Below, one piece after another: positions 33,345 through 43,508 of a DNA stretch of 64,000 nucleotides. The stretch lies in contig PQAL01000028.1 in NCBI GenBank assembly GCA_003105035.1, forward strand, positions 42,181 through 106,180, written 5' to 3'. The DNA is from Anaerolineales bacterium. GTDB taxonomy: Bacteria; Chloroflexota; Anaerolineae; Anaerolineales; UBA4823. The notes beneath the pieces are model-generated. The model had not been told where the DNA came from. It did not search any database and saw nothing but the letters and a program-made list of their open reading frames with translations. Positions within the stretch are counted from its first letter, which is position 1. Each line of letters begins with the position of its first letter. A program made the position numbers and the translations under genes.

Positions 33345-34937
33345 ATGAGACGCTGGAATGGTTGGGGAGATGATTCAGTAGACTATCCTCTCCATGCTTC
33401 TTCACAAAGGTTCCTGGACAGTCTGGTGGGGATTGGAGCAAGGCCGAAGCAGGCAGGCTTGCAAGAATTAATCAAGCGTGTGCCTAAGTCGCGTCTACAC
33501 TCACATCCCCTGGTATCAGTCGACCCATTTCAACGCCTGACGCATACACGCGGGCAGAGCTTCCCAAACTGGCTGGATTTGCGAAGTGGGCAGCTGGATA
33601 GCTTCCCGGATGGCGTGGGATACCCTTTAACCGATGAAGATGTCAACGAGCTTATCCAATATGCAAGCCGGCATGGATATCAAATTATCCCCTACGGCGG
33701 AGGAACTAGCGTCGTGGGGCATATCGACGTGATGAAGGGCAGAAAACCTGTCCTAACGATAGATATGTCGCACATGAACCGGCTGGTCGATCTCAATGCC
33801 ACCAGCCTGCAAGCAACGTTCATGGCTGGTGTTTCGGGGCCAGTCCTCGAGTCACAGCTCCGGGCGCATGGCTACACGCTGGGGCATTACCCCCAATCAT
33901 TTGAGTATTCCACCCTGGGCGGATGGATCGCCACCCGCTCAAGTGGACAACAATCCTTACGATATGGGAGGATAGAAAAGTTATTTGCTGGCGGCAAAAT
34001 AGAAACCCCGACCGGGACGTTGAATATCCCGGCTTTCCCTGCTTCGGCCGCAGGACCGGACCTTCGTGAAATTATATTGGGTTCGGAAGGCAGGCTGGGT
34101 ATCATCACCCAAGCTTGCGTACGCATCAGTCCGATCCCCGAGCGAGAAGACTTCCATGCCGTCTTCTTTCCTGATTTTCAACACGGCATCGAGGCGGTCA
34201 GGCAAATCCTGTCGTACGGCATACAATGCTGTATGCTGCGCCTCAGCACAGCCATAGAAACCTCCACCACACTGGCCCTGGCAGGCCATGAAAACCTGAT
34301 CGGCGCCCTGGAACGCCTGCTGTCAATCCGAGGGTTAGGTGAGAAAAAATGTATGCTCCTGCTGGGTTTCAGTGGTAAAGCCAGCCTGGTACGTGCCTAC
34401 CGCAGCGAGGCTTTAGACATCACCTCAAAATGGGGCGGTGTGCATGTGGGCAAGACCTTTGGAGAGCAATGGCACAGGAATCGTTTCAAAACCCCTTACC
34501 TGCGGAATACCTTGTGGGAGATGGGTTATGGGATTGATACGCTGGAGACAGCCATCGACTGGGGAAAAACCATCCAGATGGTTGACCAGATCGAGTCTAC
34601 CCTACGTCAGACCATGGAGAGCTTCAACGAAAAAGTACACGTCTTCACCCACCTTTCGCATGTTTATCCTTATGGATCATCGGTTTACACGACTTACCTG
34701 TTCAGGCTGGCAGCAACGTCTGAAGACACGCTGAGCCGGTGGCAGGCGATGAAAGCCGCTGCCAGCCGGGTAATCGTCTCACTTGGGGGAACGATCAGCC
34801 ATCAACATGGGATTGGGATGGACCATGTACCCTATCTGCCCGCAGAGAAGGGGCCTTTAGCGATAAAAACCATCACCAGCCTGTGCCATCAGTTCGACCC
34901 CAAAGGCATGATGAATCCAGGGAAATTAGTGCTGTAA
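33345..34937 (+). CDS. FAD-binding oxidase, alkyldihydroxyacetonephosphate synthase-like
   Basis: The 530-residue flavoprotein is of the VAO/PCMH type. The N-terminus RRWNGWGDD and the tail HQFDPKGMMNPGKLVL are both typical of alkylglycerone-phosphate synthase (AGPS). The FAD domain shows PYGGGTSVVGHID and LGGWIATRSSGQQSLRYG, and the active-site region is GGTISHQHGIGMDH. In eukaryotes AGPS replaces the acyl chain of acyl-DHAP with an alkyl chain to start ether-lipid synthesis. Bacterial homologs are common and their substrates are often unproven; related D-lactate or glycolate oxidases are the alternative. A glycerol-3-phosphate dehydrogenase follows within 45 bases, which fits a lipid-precursor role. 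Confidence 0.82.
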   Translation: MRRWNGWGDDSVDYPLHASSQRFLDSLVGIGARPKQAGLQELIKRVPKSRLHSHPLVSVDPFQRLTHTRGQSFPNWLDLRSGQLDSFPDGVGYPLTDEDVNELIQYASRHGYQIIPYGGGTSVVGHIDVMKGRKPVLTIDMSHMNRLVDLNATSLQATFMAGVSGPVLESQLRAHGYTLGHYPQSFEYSTLGGWIATRSSGQQSLRYGRIEKLFAGGKIETPTGTLNIPAFPASAAGPDLREIILGSEGRLGIITQACVRISPIPEREDFHAVFFPDFQHGIEAVRQILSYGIQCCMLRLSTAIETSTTLALAGHENLIGALERLLSIRGLGEKKCMLLLGFSGKASLVRAYRSEALDITSKWGGVHVGKTFGEQWHRNRFKTPYLRNTLWEMGYGIDTLETAIDWGKTIQMVDQIESTLRQTMESFNEKVHVFTHLSHVYPYGSSVYTTYLFRLAATSEDTLSRWQAMKAAASRVIVSLGGTISHQHGIGMDHVPYLPAEKGPLAIKTITSLCHQFDPKGMMNPGKLVL

Positions 34938-34980
34938 AGTTGCCTGAGCCAGCCTAAAATAATATATGATGGAGAATGTG

Positions 34981-36729
34981 ATGTGGAATAACGAATGGCG
35001 AAAAAAGACCTGGCAAGAGATTGCTGGCCCATGGGATATGATCGTCATCGGTGGTGGGATTACCGGGGCAGGCATCCTGCGGGAAGCCACCCGCCTCGGC
35101 CTGCATGCATTATTGGTTGAGCAGCGTGATTTCGCCTGGGGTACCTCCAGCCGGTCATCCAAACTGGTGCATGGGGGGCTGCGGTATCTTAAAGAAGGCA
35201 AACTTATCCTGACCCGTGATTCGGTCCATGAAAGGGAGCAATTGCTGCATGAGGGTCCGGGGCTGATCGATCCGTTAGGTTTCCTGATGACCGTATATAA
35301 AAATGACTCACCCGGTCGGTGGGCTTATGAGGTCGGTCTAACAGTGTATGACCTGCTGGCCTTACGCTGGGACCATGCCTATTACTCGGCTCAGGATTTC
35401 AAGCTGCTGGCTCCCTACATCAGCCAGAACGAGCTCAAGGGAGGCTTCCGTTTTGGTGATGCCCAGACCGATGACGCCCGCCTAACCCTGCGGGTCTTGC
35501 GTGAAGCAGTTGCAGATGGTGCCACTGCGATCAATTATGTCAAAGGAGAACGATTGATCGCCACGGAACAAGGTGTGAAAGGCGTACTGCTCACGGACCA
35601 GTTGCTAGGTGACCAGGCTGAGGCTTACGCGCAGGTGGTGATAAATGCTGCTGGTGCCTGGACGGATACCTTGCGAGAGCAGGTGGGCGGCAGTGCACAA
35701 ATCCGTCCTTTGCGAGGCAGCCACCTGATCTTTCCAAATTGGCGGTTGCCTGTGGCACAGGCAATCAGCTTCTTGCACCCCTTCGATCAACGCCCAGTGT
35801 TTATTTTCCCCTGGGAGAAGGTCACCCTGGTAGGGACAACAGATGTAGACCATACAGATTCGCTTGAACGCGAACCGTGTATCAGCCCAAACGAGGTAGC
35901 TTACCTGATGGCAGCCGTTGAGTACCAATTCCCATCGCTGTCAATTGGCCTAGAGGATGTGATTTCTACCTATGCTGGGGTAAGGCCGGTCATAAGCAGT
36001 GGTAGAGCGAATCCCTCGGAGGAATCACGTGACCATGTAATCTGGGAAGATCAGGGGCTATATTCAGTAACGGGGGGCAAGCTGACTACTTTTCGGCTCA
36101 TCGCTCTAGATGTGTTGAAAGCCCTCCAAAGCCGGTTCCCTGACCTGCCCGAACCTGATCATGACATGCCAGTGCTCAACCCGGTTGACCAGGCCCTACC
36201 TGGATGCGGAGAAATGCGTGAAACCTGTCGCCGCAGGTTATTAGGCCGCTATGGGGTAGATGCCATTCGCCTGGTGAAAGCTGCTCATGCAGGTGAGATG
36301 GAATCCATTCCTGGAACCGATTATTTGTGGGCTGAGCTCCGCTGGGCAGCCCAAAGTGAAGCTGTGTGCCACCTGGAGGACCTGCTCCTGCGGCGGACGC
36401 GCCTCGGTCTGATCCTGCCGCATGGGGGTGAATCCATCCTGCCGGTGGTAAAACAAATCTGCCTGAAAGAGATGAGCTGGAGCACCGACCAATGGCAAAA
36501 AGAGCTGGAGGCTTATCATCAACTGATTACTTCCTGCTATAGCTTACCCACACCAGCCTCCATCCCTGCCTGGAAAACCCTGCTGGCTGAGGCGGAGAAG
36601 AGACGAAAATCAGCCATTCAAGAAACACATGCCAGGAAGACGCAGCGTTCAATGCTGTTGGCAGCCGGCCTGGTCGCTTCCGTTATTATTGGCACCATTC
36701 TTTGGAAGAATTACAGGCAAGTAGAGTAA
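34981..36729 (+). CDS. glpD: FAD-dependent glycerol-3-phosphate dehydrogenase with a C-terminal membrane anchor
   Basis: This enzyme oxidises glycerol-3-phosphate to DHAP and gives electrons to the quinone pool. The FAD motif is DMIVIGGGITGAGILREA. Family signatures follow: FAWGTSSRSSKLVHGGLRYL, GSHLIFP, GTTDVDH and YSVTGGKLTTFR. GGAG at 34971-34974 favours this ATG over the ATGs at 34966 and 34969. The last 25 residues are a hydrophobic helix with a short charged tail (MLLAAGLVASVIIGTILWKNYRQVE), which would tether it to the membrane; GlpD usually binds peripherally. It lies 43 bases after the AGPS-like gene. Confidence 0.92.
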   Translation: MWNNEWRKKTWQEIAGPWDMIVIGGGITGAGILREATRLGLHALLVEQRDFAWGTSSRSSKLVHGGLRYLKEGKLILTRDSVHEREQLLHEGPGLIDPLGFLMTVYKNDSPGRWAYEVGLTVYDLLALRWDHAYYSAQDFKLLAPYISQNELKGGFRFGDAQTDDARLTLRVLREAVADGATAINYVKGERLIATEQGVKGVLLTDQLLGDQAEAYAQVVINAAGAWTDTLREQVGGSAQIRPLRGSHLIFPNWRLPVAQAISFLHPFDQRPVFIFPWEKVTLVGTTDVDHTDSLEREPCISPNEVAYLMAAVEYQFPSLSIGLEDVISTYAGVRPVISSGRANPSEESRDHVIWEDQGLYSVTGGKLTTFRLIALDVLKALQSRFPDLPEPDHDMPVLNPVDQALPGCGEMRETCRRRLLGRYGVDAIRLVKAAHAGEMESIPGTDYLWAELRWAAQSEAVCHLEDLLLRRTRLGLILPHGGESILPVVKQICLKEMSWSTDQWQKELEAYHQLITSCYSLPTPASIPAWKTLLAEAEKRRKSAIQETHARKTQRSMLLAAGLVASVIIGTILWKNYRQVE

Positions 36730-36800
36730 CCATTTTGGTGGATCTATACCGTGATTTTGGATGTAGCCAGCTACACCTGGAAAAATCAAGCTGGGGTATT

Positions 36801-36837
36801 AAATAAAAGACTGCGAGAATTTTATTTCTCGCAGTCT
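36801..36837 (-). terminator. intrinsic terminator for the S1-domain gene (minus strand)
   Basis: AGACTGCGAGA (36809-36819) pairs with TCTCGCAGTCT (36827-36837). Read on the minus strand, the stem is followed by TTTATTT, so it serves the gene ending at 36855. Confidence 0.85.
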
Positions 36838-36854
36838 GGATAGTATCGATATTT

Positions 36855-37652
36855 TTATTTGGGCGAGCGGGTTTTTAAAGTCCGCGAATAGATCGTTTCA
36901 AGCTCAGGGTTGGCCTCCGTGCTCTTGCGTTTCCTCTTCTTATCAGGAAAGGCATTTACAGTGTCTACGCCTTTTCGTTCCATGGCTTCACGCAGGGCCA
37001 TTTCCATCGCTGTGGGAACAGGCACATCCTTCTCCTCTTCAGAAGCTTCTTTTTCCTTTTCCTGCTCACGGCTATGCTGTTCACGTTTATCCATCTTCTC
37101 AATTGTGGCCTTAACGATCTCTTCGGGTTTTTCCTGGAGCGCTTTCATGCTCAGCTTGATCTGCTTCTTGGGTTTGATGACCTCTAAAACCTTTACTTCC
37201 ACCTCATCGCCTTCTTTGACCAGATCACCCGGCATGCGGATAAAGTCGTGCGTCATCTCACTGATGTGCACCAGACCCGGGCGTTCGGCACCGATATCGA
37301 CAAACACACCAAACTTTTCCAGGCGAACAACTTTCCCGGTGATGACCATATCCTTTTTGATCTCGCTCCATTCCAGGCCTAACGGTTGGATCATGGTGAG
37401 CTCGATGCGGCCTTTTTTGGGTGACACCCTGCGAACCCATACATCCACCTCATCTCCTTCATGGATGACATCCTCAACGCGTTTCACGGGTGTTTTCTGA
37501 AGCTGGGATATGTGGACCATCCCGGGGGTTTCCATACCAATATCAACCAGTGCACCTGCGAGCGAGGTTTTGACTACCTTGCCGCGAAAATACATTTTAT
37601 TTTTTAGTTCTTTGATATTGCCTGGAGCACCTGTTGTAATATTGGTATCCAT
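36855..37652 (-). CDS. S1 RNA-binding domain protein
   Basis: The 265-residue protein has two S1 domains. The first (about 18-85) reads YFRGKVVKTSLAGALVDIGMETPGMVHIS; the second (about 95-165) reads VITGKVVRLEKFGVFVDIGAERPGLVHIS. A charged Glu/Lys-rich, partly coiled-coil tail follows. Proteins of this plan bind single-stranded RNA and resemble short ribosomal-protein-S1 homologs. The start was placed at the Met preceded by GAGAGG. It has its own terminator downstream and is not obviously in an operon with ftsH. Confidence 0.88.
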   Translation of the reverse strand: MDTNITTGAPGNIKELKNKMYFRGKVVKTSLAGALVDIGMETPGMVHISQLQKTPVKRVEDVIHEGDEVDVWVRRVSPKKGRIELTMIQPLGLEWSEIKKDMVITGKVVRLEKFGVFVDIGAERPGLVHISEMTHDFIRMPGDLVKEGDEVEVKVLEVIKPKKQIKLSMKALQEKPEEIVKATIEKMDKREQHSREQEKEKEASEEEKDVPVPTAMEMALREAMERKGVDTVNAFPDKKRKRKSTEANPELETIYSRTLKTRSPK

Positions 37653-37745
37653 AGCGACCTCTCTGATTCTTCGAATTTCACGCAAACTTAGATTATACCA
37701 AGTGCGTGTAAAAAAGTCAAAATTACTTCCCTTGCAGAAAACAAT

Positions 37746-37775
37746 GGGGTTCCTGGCTTATTAGCCAGAAACCCC
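37746..37775 (-). terminator. intrinsic terminator after ftsH (minus strand)
   Basis: GGGGTTCCTGGCT (37746-37758) and AGCCAGAAACCCC (37763-37775) pair with one mismatch around TATT. On the minus strand a T-rich stretch (ATTGTTTTC) follows. Confidence 0.7.
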
Positions 37776-37806
37776 TTATATTATTCTGATAGCCAACCGT
37801 AAGAGC

Positions 37807-39678
37807 TTAGGCTGGCTTGGGCAGCGGAGTGCCCCCGTTCTTAGGCTGTGGGGGCGGAAACAACGTTTCAAACTCCTCGCGTGATAGCGTTTCAACTTCC
37901 AAAAGTTTACGAGCAATGGCATCCAGGAATTCGCGATATTGTATGAGGATTCCCTTGGCCTTTTCGTAAGCGTCATTGACAAGTGACCTTACTTCCTTGT
38001 CAATCTGCTCAGCCACTGCTTCCGAATAATCACGCTGCTCTGATATCTCACGTCCCAGGAAGATCAGCTCTTCCTTCTGGCCGTAAACCATGGGTCCCAA
38101 ATCACTGCTCATGCCCAGGCGAGTAACCATGGCACGCGCCATCTTGGTGACGCGCTCCAAGTCATTGGAGGCACCGGAAGTGATGTCATTGAACACAATC
38201 TCTTCGGCAGCGCGCCCACCCATTAGTCCCACCATGTCAGCGATCAGCTTATTGCGGCCCATCAGTGTTCGGTCTTCTTCAGGCAAGGCAAGTGTATAGC
38301 CACCAGCCATGCCGCGGGCGGTAATCGATACTTTATGAACTGGGTCAGCTTCGGGCACCGCGTTCATAACTACCGCATGGCCAGCCTCATGGTAGGCAAC
38401 GATACGTTTTTCCTCTTCACTGATCAGCCGGCTCTTGCGCTCCGGTCCAGCAATCACCCGCTCGATCGCCTCCTCCAAATCCTCCTGCTCAATGGATTTT
38501 TTATTGCGCCGAGCTGCCAGAATTGCACCTTCGTTGACCAAATTTTCCAGATCAGCACCCACAAAACCCGGGGTTGAACGGGCCAGAACAGCCAGATCGG
38601 TATTCGGGGCAAGAGGTTTTCCTTTGACATGTACCTTGAGAATGGCTTCGCGACCACGCATATCCGGGCGGTCTAAGATCACCCTGCGGTCGAAGCGACC
38701 AGGGCGAAGCAACGCAGGGTCAAGAATATCGGGACGGTTAGTGGCTGCCATGATGATGACGTTCGTATCGGTATCAAAACCATCCATCTCAACCAGCATC
38801 TGGTTTAAAGTCTGCTCGCGTTCATCATGGCTTCCGCCCAGGCCTGCCCCGCGCTGCCGACCAACCGCGTCAATTTCATCCACAAAGACGATGCAAGGTG
38901 AGTGACGCTTGGCTTGCTCAAACAGGTCACGCACACGGCTGGCACCCACACCCACGAACATTTCGACAAACTCGGAGCCGGAGATAGAAAAGAATGGCAC
39001 ACCCGCCTCGCCAGATACTGCCTTGGCAAGTAATGTCTTTCCGGTTCCAGGTGGGCCAACTAGCAGCACACCCTTCGGAATGCGCGCCCCGAGGGAGATA
39101 AACTTCTCCGGTTCGCGTAAGAATTCGACAACTTCTTCAAGCTCTTCCTTGGCTTCTTCCACACCGGCAACATCACCAAACGTCACGGAAGGTTGATCTC
39201 CGGTGAACATGCGCGCCCGTGATTTCCCAAACTGCATCGCAGCATTATTGCTGCCCTGGGCCTGGCGGAATACCCACCAGAAAACTCCACCCAGGAGAAT
39301 GAACGGGATGATATATCCTAACGATGAAAGAATACCAACCAGTGGGCTGGGTGGTTTATATTCGATGGTGATATGTGCAGGTGACAACTGGTCGGTCGAC
39401 ACCCCCAAATCCTTCAGCTGTTGAACGAGCGTCCTTCCAGGTTCCTGATATGCCAGCTTTGTGATTTCTTGCGTGCCTGTCCCATAAATCACTGTGAGCT
39501 TTTCTTGTTCTCCGACAATCCGGGTGATTTTACCTGCAGCCACATCCGCAGCTACCTGGTTAATTGATAAAGTTTCCTGTCCGGTATTGGCTTGATTAAA
39601 GCTATAAAAAACCAGGATTATGATTGCGGCTAATAACAGTACATAGATAATCGATGATCGATTACGAGTCGGATTCAC
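37807..39678 (-). CDS. ftsH: ATP-dependent zinc metalloprotease FtsH
   Basis: This membrane-anchored AAA+ protease degrades membrane and regulatory proteins. Two N-terminal membrane helices flank a short periplasmic domain. The AAA domain has Walker [14 protein letters not shown], Walker [12 protein letters not shown] and the [22 protein letters not shown]. The zinc site is HEAGH, with the third ligand region downstream. The ribosome site GGAGG (forward 39684-39688) sets the start at a GTG. An upstream in-frame TTG would place that site inside the gene. The C-terminus ends in a Pro-rich tail. The 623-residue length is normal. Confidence 0.96.
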   Translation of the reverse strand: MNPTRNRSSIIYVLLLAAIIILVFYSFNQANTGQETLSINQVAADVAAGKITRIVGEQEKLTVIYGTGTQEITKLAYQEPGRTLVQQLKDLGVSTDQLSPAHITIEYKPPSPLVGILSSLGYIIPFILLGGVFWWVFRQAQGSNNAAMQFGKSRARMFTGDQPSVTFGDVAGVEEAKEELEEVVEFLREPEKFISLGARIPKGVLLVGPPGTGKTLLAKAVSGEAGVPFFSISGSEFVEMFVGVGASRVRDLFEQAKRHSPCIVFVDEIDAVGRQRGAGLGGSHDEREQTLNQMLVEMDGFDTDTNVIIMAATNRPDILDPALLRPGRFDRRVILDRPDMRGREAILKVHVKGKPLAPNTDLAVLARSTPGFVGADLENLVNEGAILAARRNKKSIEQEDLEEAIERVIAGPERKSRLISEEEKRIVAYHEAGHAVVMNAVPEADPVHKVSITARGMAGGYTLALPEEDRTLMGRNKLIADMVGLMGGRAAEEIVFNDITSGASNDLERVTKMARAMVTRLGMSSDLGPMVYGQKEELIFLGREISEQRDYSEAVAEQIDKEVRSLVNDAYEKAKGILIQYREFLDAIARKLLEVETLSREEFETLFPPPQPKNGGTPLPKPA

Positions 39679-39750
39679 TGATGCCTCCAAAAGATGCGTA
39701 GACCCATGCAGCTATATCCCTTGAAGCTTGGGGTGCTTAAGGTCTGGGTC

Positions 39751-39759
39751 ATTATACCA
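39751..39759 (-). promoter_or_regulatory. putative extended -10 promoter of ftsH
   Basis: Read on the minus strand the sequence is TGGTATAAT, a consensus extended -10 element. No good -35 is visible. The start codon lies about 65 bases downstream of the TSS side. Confidence 0.5.
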
Positions 39760-39856
39760 ATCTCTTGTAATGACAGGTAGTATTTTGGGGATTAACGAAG
39801 TATTTCTAACAAGCCTCTAACCTTATTCGTCCTGGAAAGGGTGCCGATGAATACTT

Positions 39857-40963
39857 TTATCGATCGCGACCCCAAATCCAACCTTCGATCCGGCGGAGAA
39901 GCCTGAGTAATCTGGATCGTATTGAAACCCACAGCTGGTAGGAAGCAGGATAGATGTGGCGGTGTGGCAAGAATGGTCCAGTCCACCTAACCAGCGCTGC
40001 ACCCCAGGTCAGGCCAGCTCCAAAGCCGACGAATACTATGGTATTGCCATATTGTAAGCGTCCTTGTTGGATGGCTTCGCAGGTTGCGATAGGTATGGAA
40101 GCGGTAGACGTGTTGCCATATCGCTCGATATCGATGAAACATTGCTCCATCGGGATTTCAAGGCCACGCATGGCAGCTTCAATGATACGCAGGTTTGCCT
40201 GGTGGGGAATCACAAGTTGGATATCCCCGATTTTCATGTCAGCCGCCGCAACCACATCCTTCGTAGCTTGTACGATCACCCGGGAAGCAAAGCGGAATAC
40301 TTCCCGGCCATTCATATGGATGGTATGTTCGTGATTTTGAACTGTTTCCGCACTGGCTGGCTTATAGCTGCCACCGGCAGGCACAGAAAGTAGATCGCCC
40401 CCCGAACCATCCGAGCGCATCACGGATGAGAGTAAACCACCTGGCTCATCCCCTGCTTGAAGGATGAACGCACCTGCACCGTCGCCAAAAAGGATACAGG
40501 TGTTGCGGTCCTGCCAGTTCACAAAACGGGATAAGGTCTCGGCACCAATCACCATTGCATTTTGAATTGAGCCGCTCCGAATCGCCTGGGTAGCCATATT
40601 CACAGCGAAGATAAAACCAGAACAAGCTGCCGAAAGGTCAAATGCGCCGGCATGCAATGCACCGATCCGATCCTGAACCAGGCAGGCGGTGGCAGGAAAA
40701 ACATGCTCCGGTGAGGAGGTTGAAACAATGATCAGATCTAAATCAGCTGGGTTTAGATTGGCTACTCGCAGGGCATTAAGGGCTGCCTCCCTGGCAAGGG
40801 TCGCAGTAGATTCATCCTCATTGACAATGTGACGCTGACAGATTCCAGTACGCGATTGTATCCATGCGTCATCCGTCTCCACAATTTTCTCCAGGTCTGC
40901 ATTGGTCAGCACCCTGGAAGGAACCGCCATTCCCCACCCAGTGATATGGGCATAGGGGCACAT
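39857..40963 (-). CDS. fabH: beta-ketoacyl-ACP synthase III
   Basis: FabH condenses acetyl-CoA (or another primer) with malonyl-ACP to start fatty-acid synthesis. The catalytic cysteine C114 is in SAACSGFIFA, and the other two active-site residues are in HQANLRI and GNTSTASIP. The enzyme ends in FGAGLTWGAALVRW, where most FabH stop, but here about 40 more residues follow, rich in Arg and Trp, for a total of 368. The gene starts 2 bases after fabF on the same strand. The primer type (straight or branched) cannot be read from sequence by eye. Confidence 0.95.
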   Translation of the reverse strand: MCPYAHITGWGMAVPSRVLTNADLEKIVETDDAWIQSRTGICQRHIVNEDESTATLAREAALNALRVANLNPADLDLIIVSTSSPEHVFPATACLVQDRIGALHAGAFDLSAACSGFIFAVNMATQAIRSGSIQNAMVIGAETLSRFVNWQDRNTCILFGDGAGAFILQAGDEPGGLLSSVMRSDGSGGDLLSVPAGGSYKPASAETVQNHEHTIHMNGREVFRFASRVIVQATKDVVAAADMKIGDIQLVIPHQANLRIIEAAMRGLEIPMEQCFIDIERYGNTSTASIPIATCEAIQQGRLQYGNTIVFVGFGAGLTWGAALVRWTGPFLPHRHIYPASYQLWVSIRSRLLRLLRRIEGWIWGRDR

Positions 40964-40965
40964 AA

Positions 40966-42210
40966 TTAAGCCCCTCGATAACGACTCAGGATGATACTGG
41001 CGTTGTGCCCCCCAAAACCGAAAGAGTTTGACATGATATTCTGGACCACCGCCTGCCGGGCTTGATTAGGAACATAATCGAGATCACACTCGGGGTCAGG
41101 AGTTTCATAGTTGATCGTGGGTGGTAATATTCCATCCTGCAGGGATTTGATGCAAATAACAGCTTCCAGAGCACCCGCAGCTCCTAATAGATGACCGGTC
41201 ATCGACTTCGTGGAAGAGACAGGAATTTTATAGGCAAGATCACCAAAAACATATTTGATTGCCTGGGTTTCGCTTCTATCATTCAAAAGTGTGCTGGTAC
41301 CATGGGCATTGATATAACCAATGTCCTCCACGCCTAGCTTGGCATCAGCCAGGGCGTTCTGCATACACTTAGCGGCCCCCTCTCCATTTTCAGCGGGAGC
41401 TGAGATATGAAATGCATCATTGGTCGTCCCATACCCGATAATTTCACCCAGGATCGTGGCACCACGCTGCACCGCATGGTCAAGTGATTCCAACACCACC
41501 ACACCTGCCCCTTCACCCATCACGAATCCATCGCGAGTCTTATCAAAAGGCCGGGAGGCACGTTCGGGTTCCTCATTGCGGGTGGACAAGGCTGTCATCA
41601 CGGTCAGTCCAGCCATGGCAATTGGCACGATCACCGCTTCACAACCCCCCGAAAGGACCACATCCGCCCTGCCATGGCGGACCATTTCGAAAGCTTCCCC
41701 GATGGCATTCGTTCCGCTGGCGCAGGCAGCCACGATAGCAAGGTTCGGCCCGCGGGCACCCAGCTGCAAACCAACCATGCTTGCCGCCGCATCGGGAAGC
41801 ATCATCGGGACGAGTAACGGGCTGACCCGATCGGGACCACGATCGAAAAATATATGGGTCTGCTCATTCAAGGTACCCATCCCGCCGATCCCACAACCCA
41901 GCACGATACCGATCCGATCACGGTTTTCATCAGTAATGGTTAATTGGGCTTCCTGCAAAGCCTGTAAGGCGGAAGCCAAGGCAAACTGAGCATAACGGTC
42001 CATCCGGCGTGCATCTCGTGTTCCAAAAAGCGCCACACCGTTAAAATCTTTGACTTCTGCAGCAATCTTCACTTTGTAGCGGGTGGTGTCATAGTGCGTG
42101 ATATAACCAACCCCCGACTTTCCTGTGCTAATATTACCCCACATCGTCGATACATCGTTCCCCAAGGGTGAGACACACCCCAAACCAGTAATAACGACGC
42201 GTTTACGCAT
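40966..42210 (-). CDS. fabF: beta-ketoacyl-ACP synthase II
   Basis: FabF elongates acyl-ACP chains. The N-terminus is MRKRVVITGLGCVSPLG, the catalytic cysteine is in AACASGTNAIGEAF, and the histidines are in NAHGTSTLLND and in KSMTGHLLGAAG. Length is 414 residues. GGAGGT on the minus strand sets this ATG; 12 upstream residues in the open frame are unlikely to be translated. It precedes fabH in the same transcript. No acyl-carrier-protein gene is nearby. Confidence 0.96.
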   Translation of the reverse strand: MRKRVVITGLGCVSPLGNDVSTMWGNISTGKSGVGYITHYDTTRYKVKIAAEVKDFNGVALFGTRDARRMDRYAQFALASALQALQEAQLTITDENRDRIGIVLGCGIGGMGTLNEQTHIFFDRGPDRVSPLLVPMMLPDAAASMVGLQLGARGPNLAIVAACASGTNAIGEAFEMVRHGRADVVLSGGCEAVIVPIAMAGLTVMTALSTRNEEPERASRPFDKTRDGFVMGEGAGVVVLESLDHAVQRGATILGEIIGYGTTNDAFHISAPAENGEGAAKCMQNALADAKLGVEDIGYINAHGTSTLLNDRSETQAIKYVFGDLAYKIPVSSTKSMTGHLLGAAGALEAVICIKSLQDGILPPTINYETPDPECDLDYVPNQARQAVVQNIMSNSFGFGGHNASIILSRYRGA

Positions 42211-42320
42211 AAATACCTCCAAGGTGAGTCGCTGATGACGCATCACCGATATGATTTTCGTAGTAATAACACCACCTCAGTGATGCAGAGGCGGGAAAAA
42301 ATATAATAAAAACTAAACAA

Positions 42321-43508
42321 CTACAAGGCCCTATAAACCTGCTGAATATGCAAGATATCATGTCCAGCAATGATATTGACTAATTCTCTCAATTTGATCG
42401 GGCCAAAAATTGCATGCCGCGCCTGCCGTTCCCAATCTTCTGGAGCAAGGTTTTCCAGCAAGCTCAATATAGATTTTCGCACCGAAGTGAATTCATCCAG
42501 TGCCATCCTACCATCCTGTTTATGATATTTGCGTATCTCTGCCCAAGGGTCTGTGTCTTGCCCGGGGAAGAATGGATTACGCTCATTAAGCAATTTCTGC
42601 AGCCGTGGCAGGTTTACCTCGGCATCCACATCCCTCAGATGGCAGAGCACTTCTCCCGGGCTCCACTCACCGGGCGAAGGACTGCGTGACCAATGGTCAT
42701 CCCTGTGGCATAGTAATGAAGACAGCGCCGCAGGCGTAGCGCGCAATACTGCCAACAACGCATGGGGGGATGTAAAACTGGCAGGCATCGGTTCGATGTG
42801 GGCCGCATCAAGCCAAGGAAGCAGGTCACCAATGCTACCCTGCGGATACTGCAGGCCCTGGGCCTTTGATCCGGGGTTACCATCCTGGTTCAACCAAAAA
42901 ACTGGCAGACCAAGCTGGGCTGCGGAAGTGATATCCAATTCCAAGTCATTCCCCACCATCACGACCGGTACCTTCAGCCAGCCAAGCTGCCCGAGAAACT
43001 CGGCAAAATAAGCTGGGTTTGGCTTGGCAAAGTGAAATGTTTCGTAGGACGGCACCAGGGAATAGGGTACCTGGCCAACAGGTAAGCCTGCCCATTCCAA
43101 ACGCTGCAGGATGGCTGTGCGGGGGAAGAGAGGATTGGTGGCAATTGCGGCCTTATCCCCCCGGTCGATCACCTGGTGAACCACACGGATCGCTTCAGGT
43201 TTTTGTTGGGTAAGGGTCTTCAGGTGGGGAAAATCCAGGGAATAAAAATCGTCAATAATGGGTTGGACTTGCTGCCGGGTTACGCCCAGCCGTGGATAAA
43301 AGGCCTGGTCGAACTTCTGTTCGAGGGTCTGGCTCGGGTCTTGGTTCTCCACCATCTGGTGCGTTGCGGAGAGTAGTGTCTTAGTCAGGTATAAAGGATC
43401 GGCTACCTGCGACATACGTGTAGCCAATGTCTTCAGGTAGGCTGGGATAAAGGTATCTATATCATTGCCGAGCAGAGTGTCGTCGAGATCAAAAAGCAGG
43501 AGTGCCAC
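42321..43508 (-). CDS. HAD-superfamily hydrolase fused to a DinB-like domain
   Basis: The N-terminal part (to about residue 230) is a HAD hydrolase: motif I LLLFDLDDTLL near the start, AIATNPLFP (motif II region), and later motifs KPNPAYF and VMVGNDLELDI. The C-terminal part (about 250-395) is DinB/YfiT-like, with the three metal-ligand histidines in GEVLCHLRD and GHDILHIQQ. The two domains normally occur as separate proteins. I chose the GTG with AAGGA just upstream, which overlaps the preceding gene by 20 bases; a GTG at 43553 is an alternative. The substrate is unknown. Confidence 0.85.
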   Translation of the reverse strand: MALLLFDLDDTLLGNDIDTFIPAYLKTLATRMSQVADPLYLTKTLLSATHQMVENQDPSQTLEQKFDQAFYPRLGVTRQQVQPIIDDFYSLDFPHLKTLTQQKPEAIRVVHQVIDRGDKAAIATNPLFPRTAILQRLEWAGLPVGQVPYSLVPSYETFHFAKPNPAYFAEFLGQLGWLKVPVVMVGNDLELDITSAAQLGLPVFWLNQDGNPGSKAQGLQYPQGSIGDLLPWLDAAHIEPMPASFTSPHALLAVLRATPAALSSLLCHRDDHWSRSPSPGEWSPGEVLCHLRDVDAEVNLPRLQKLLNERNPFFPGQDTDPWAEIRKYHKQDGRMALDEFTSVRKSILSLLENLAPEDWERQARHAIFGPIKLRELVNIIAGHDILHIQQVYRAL

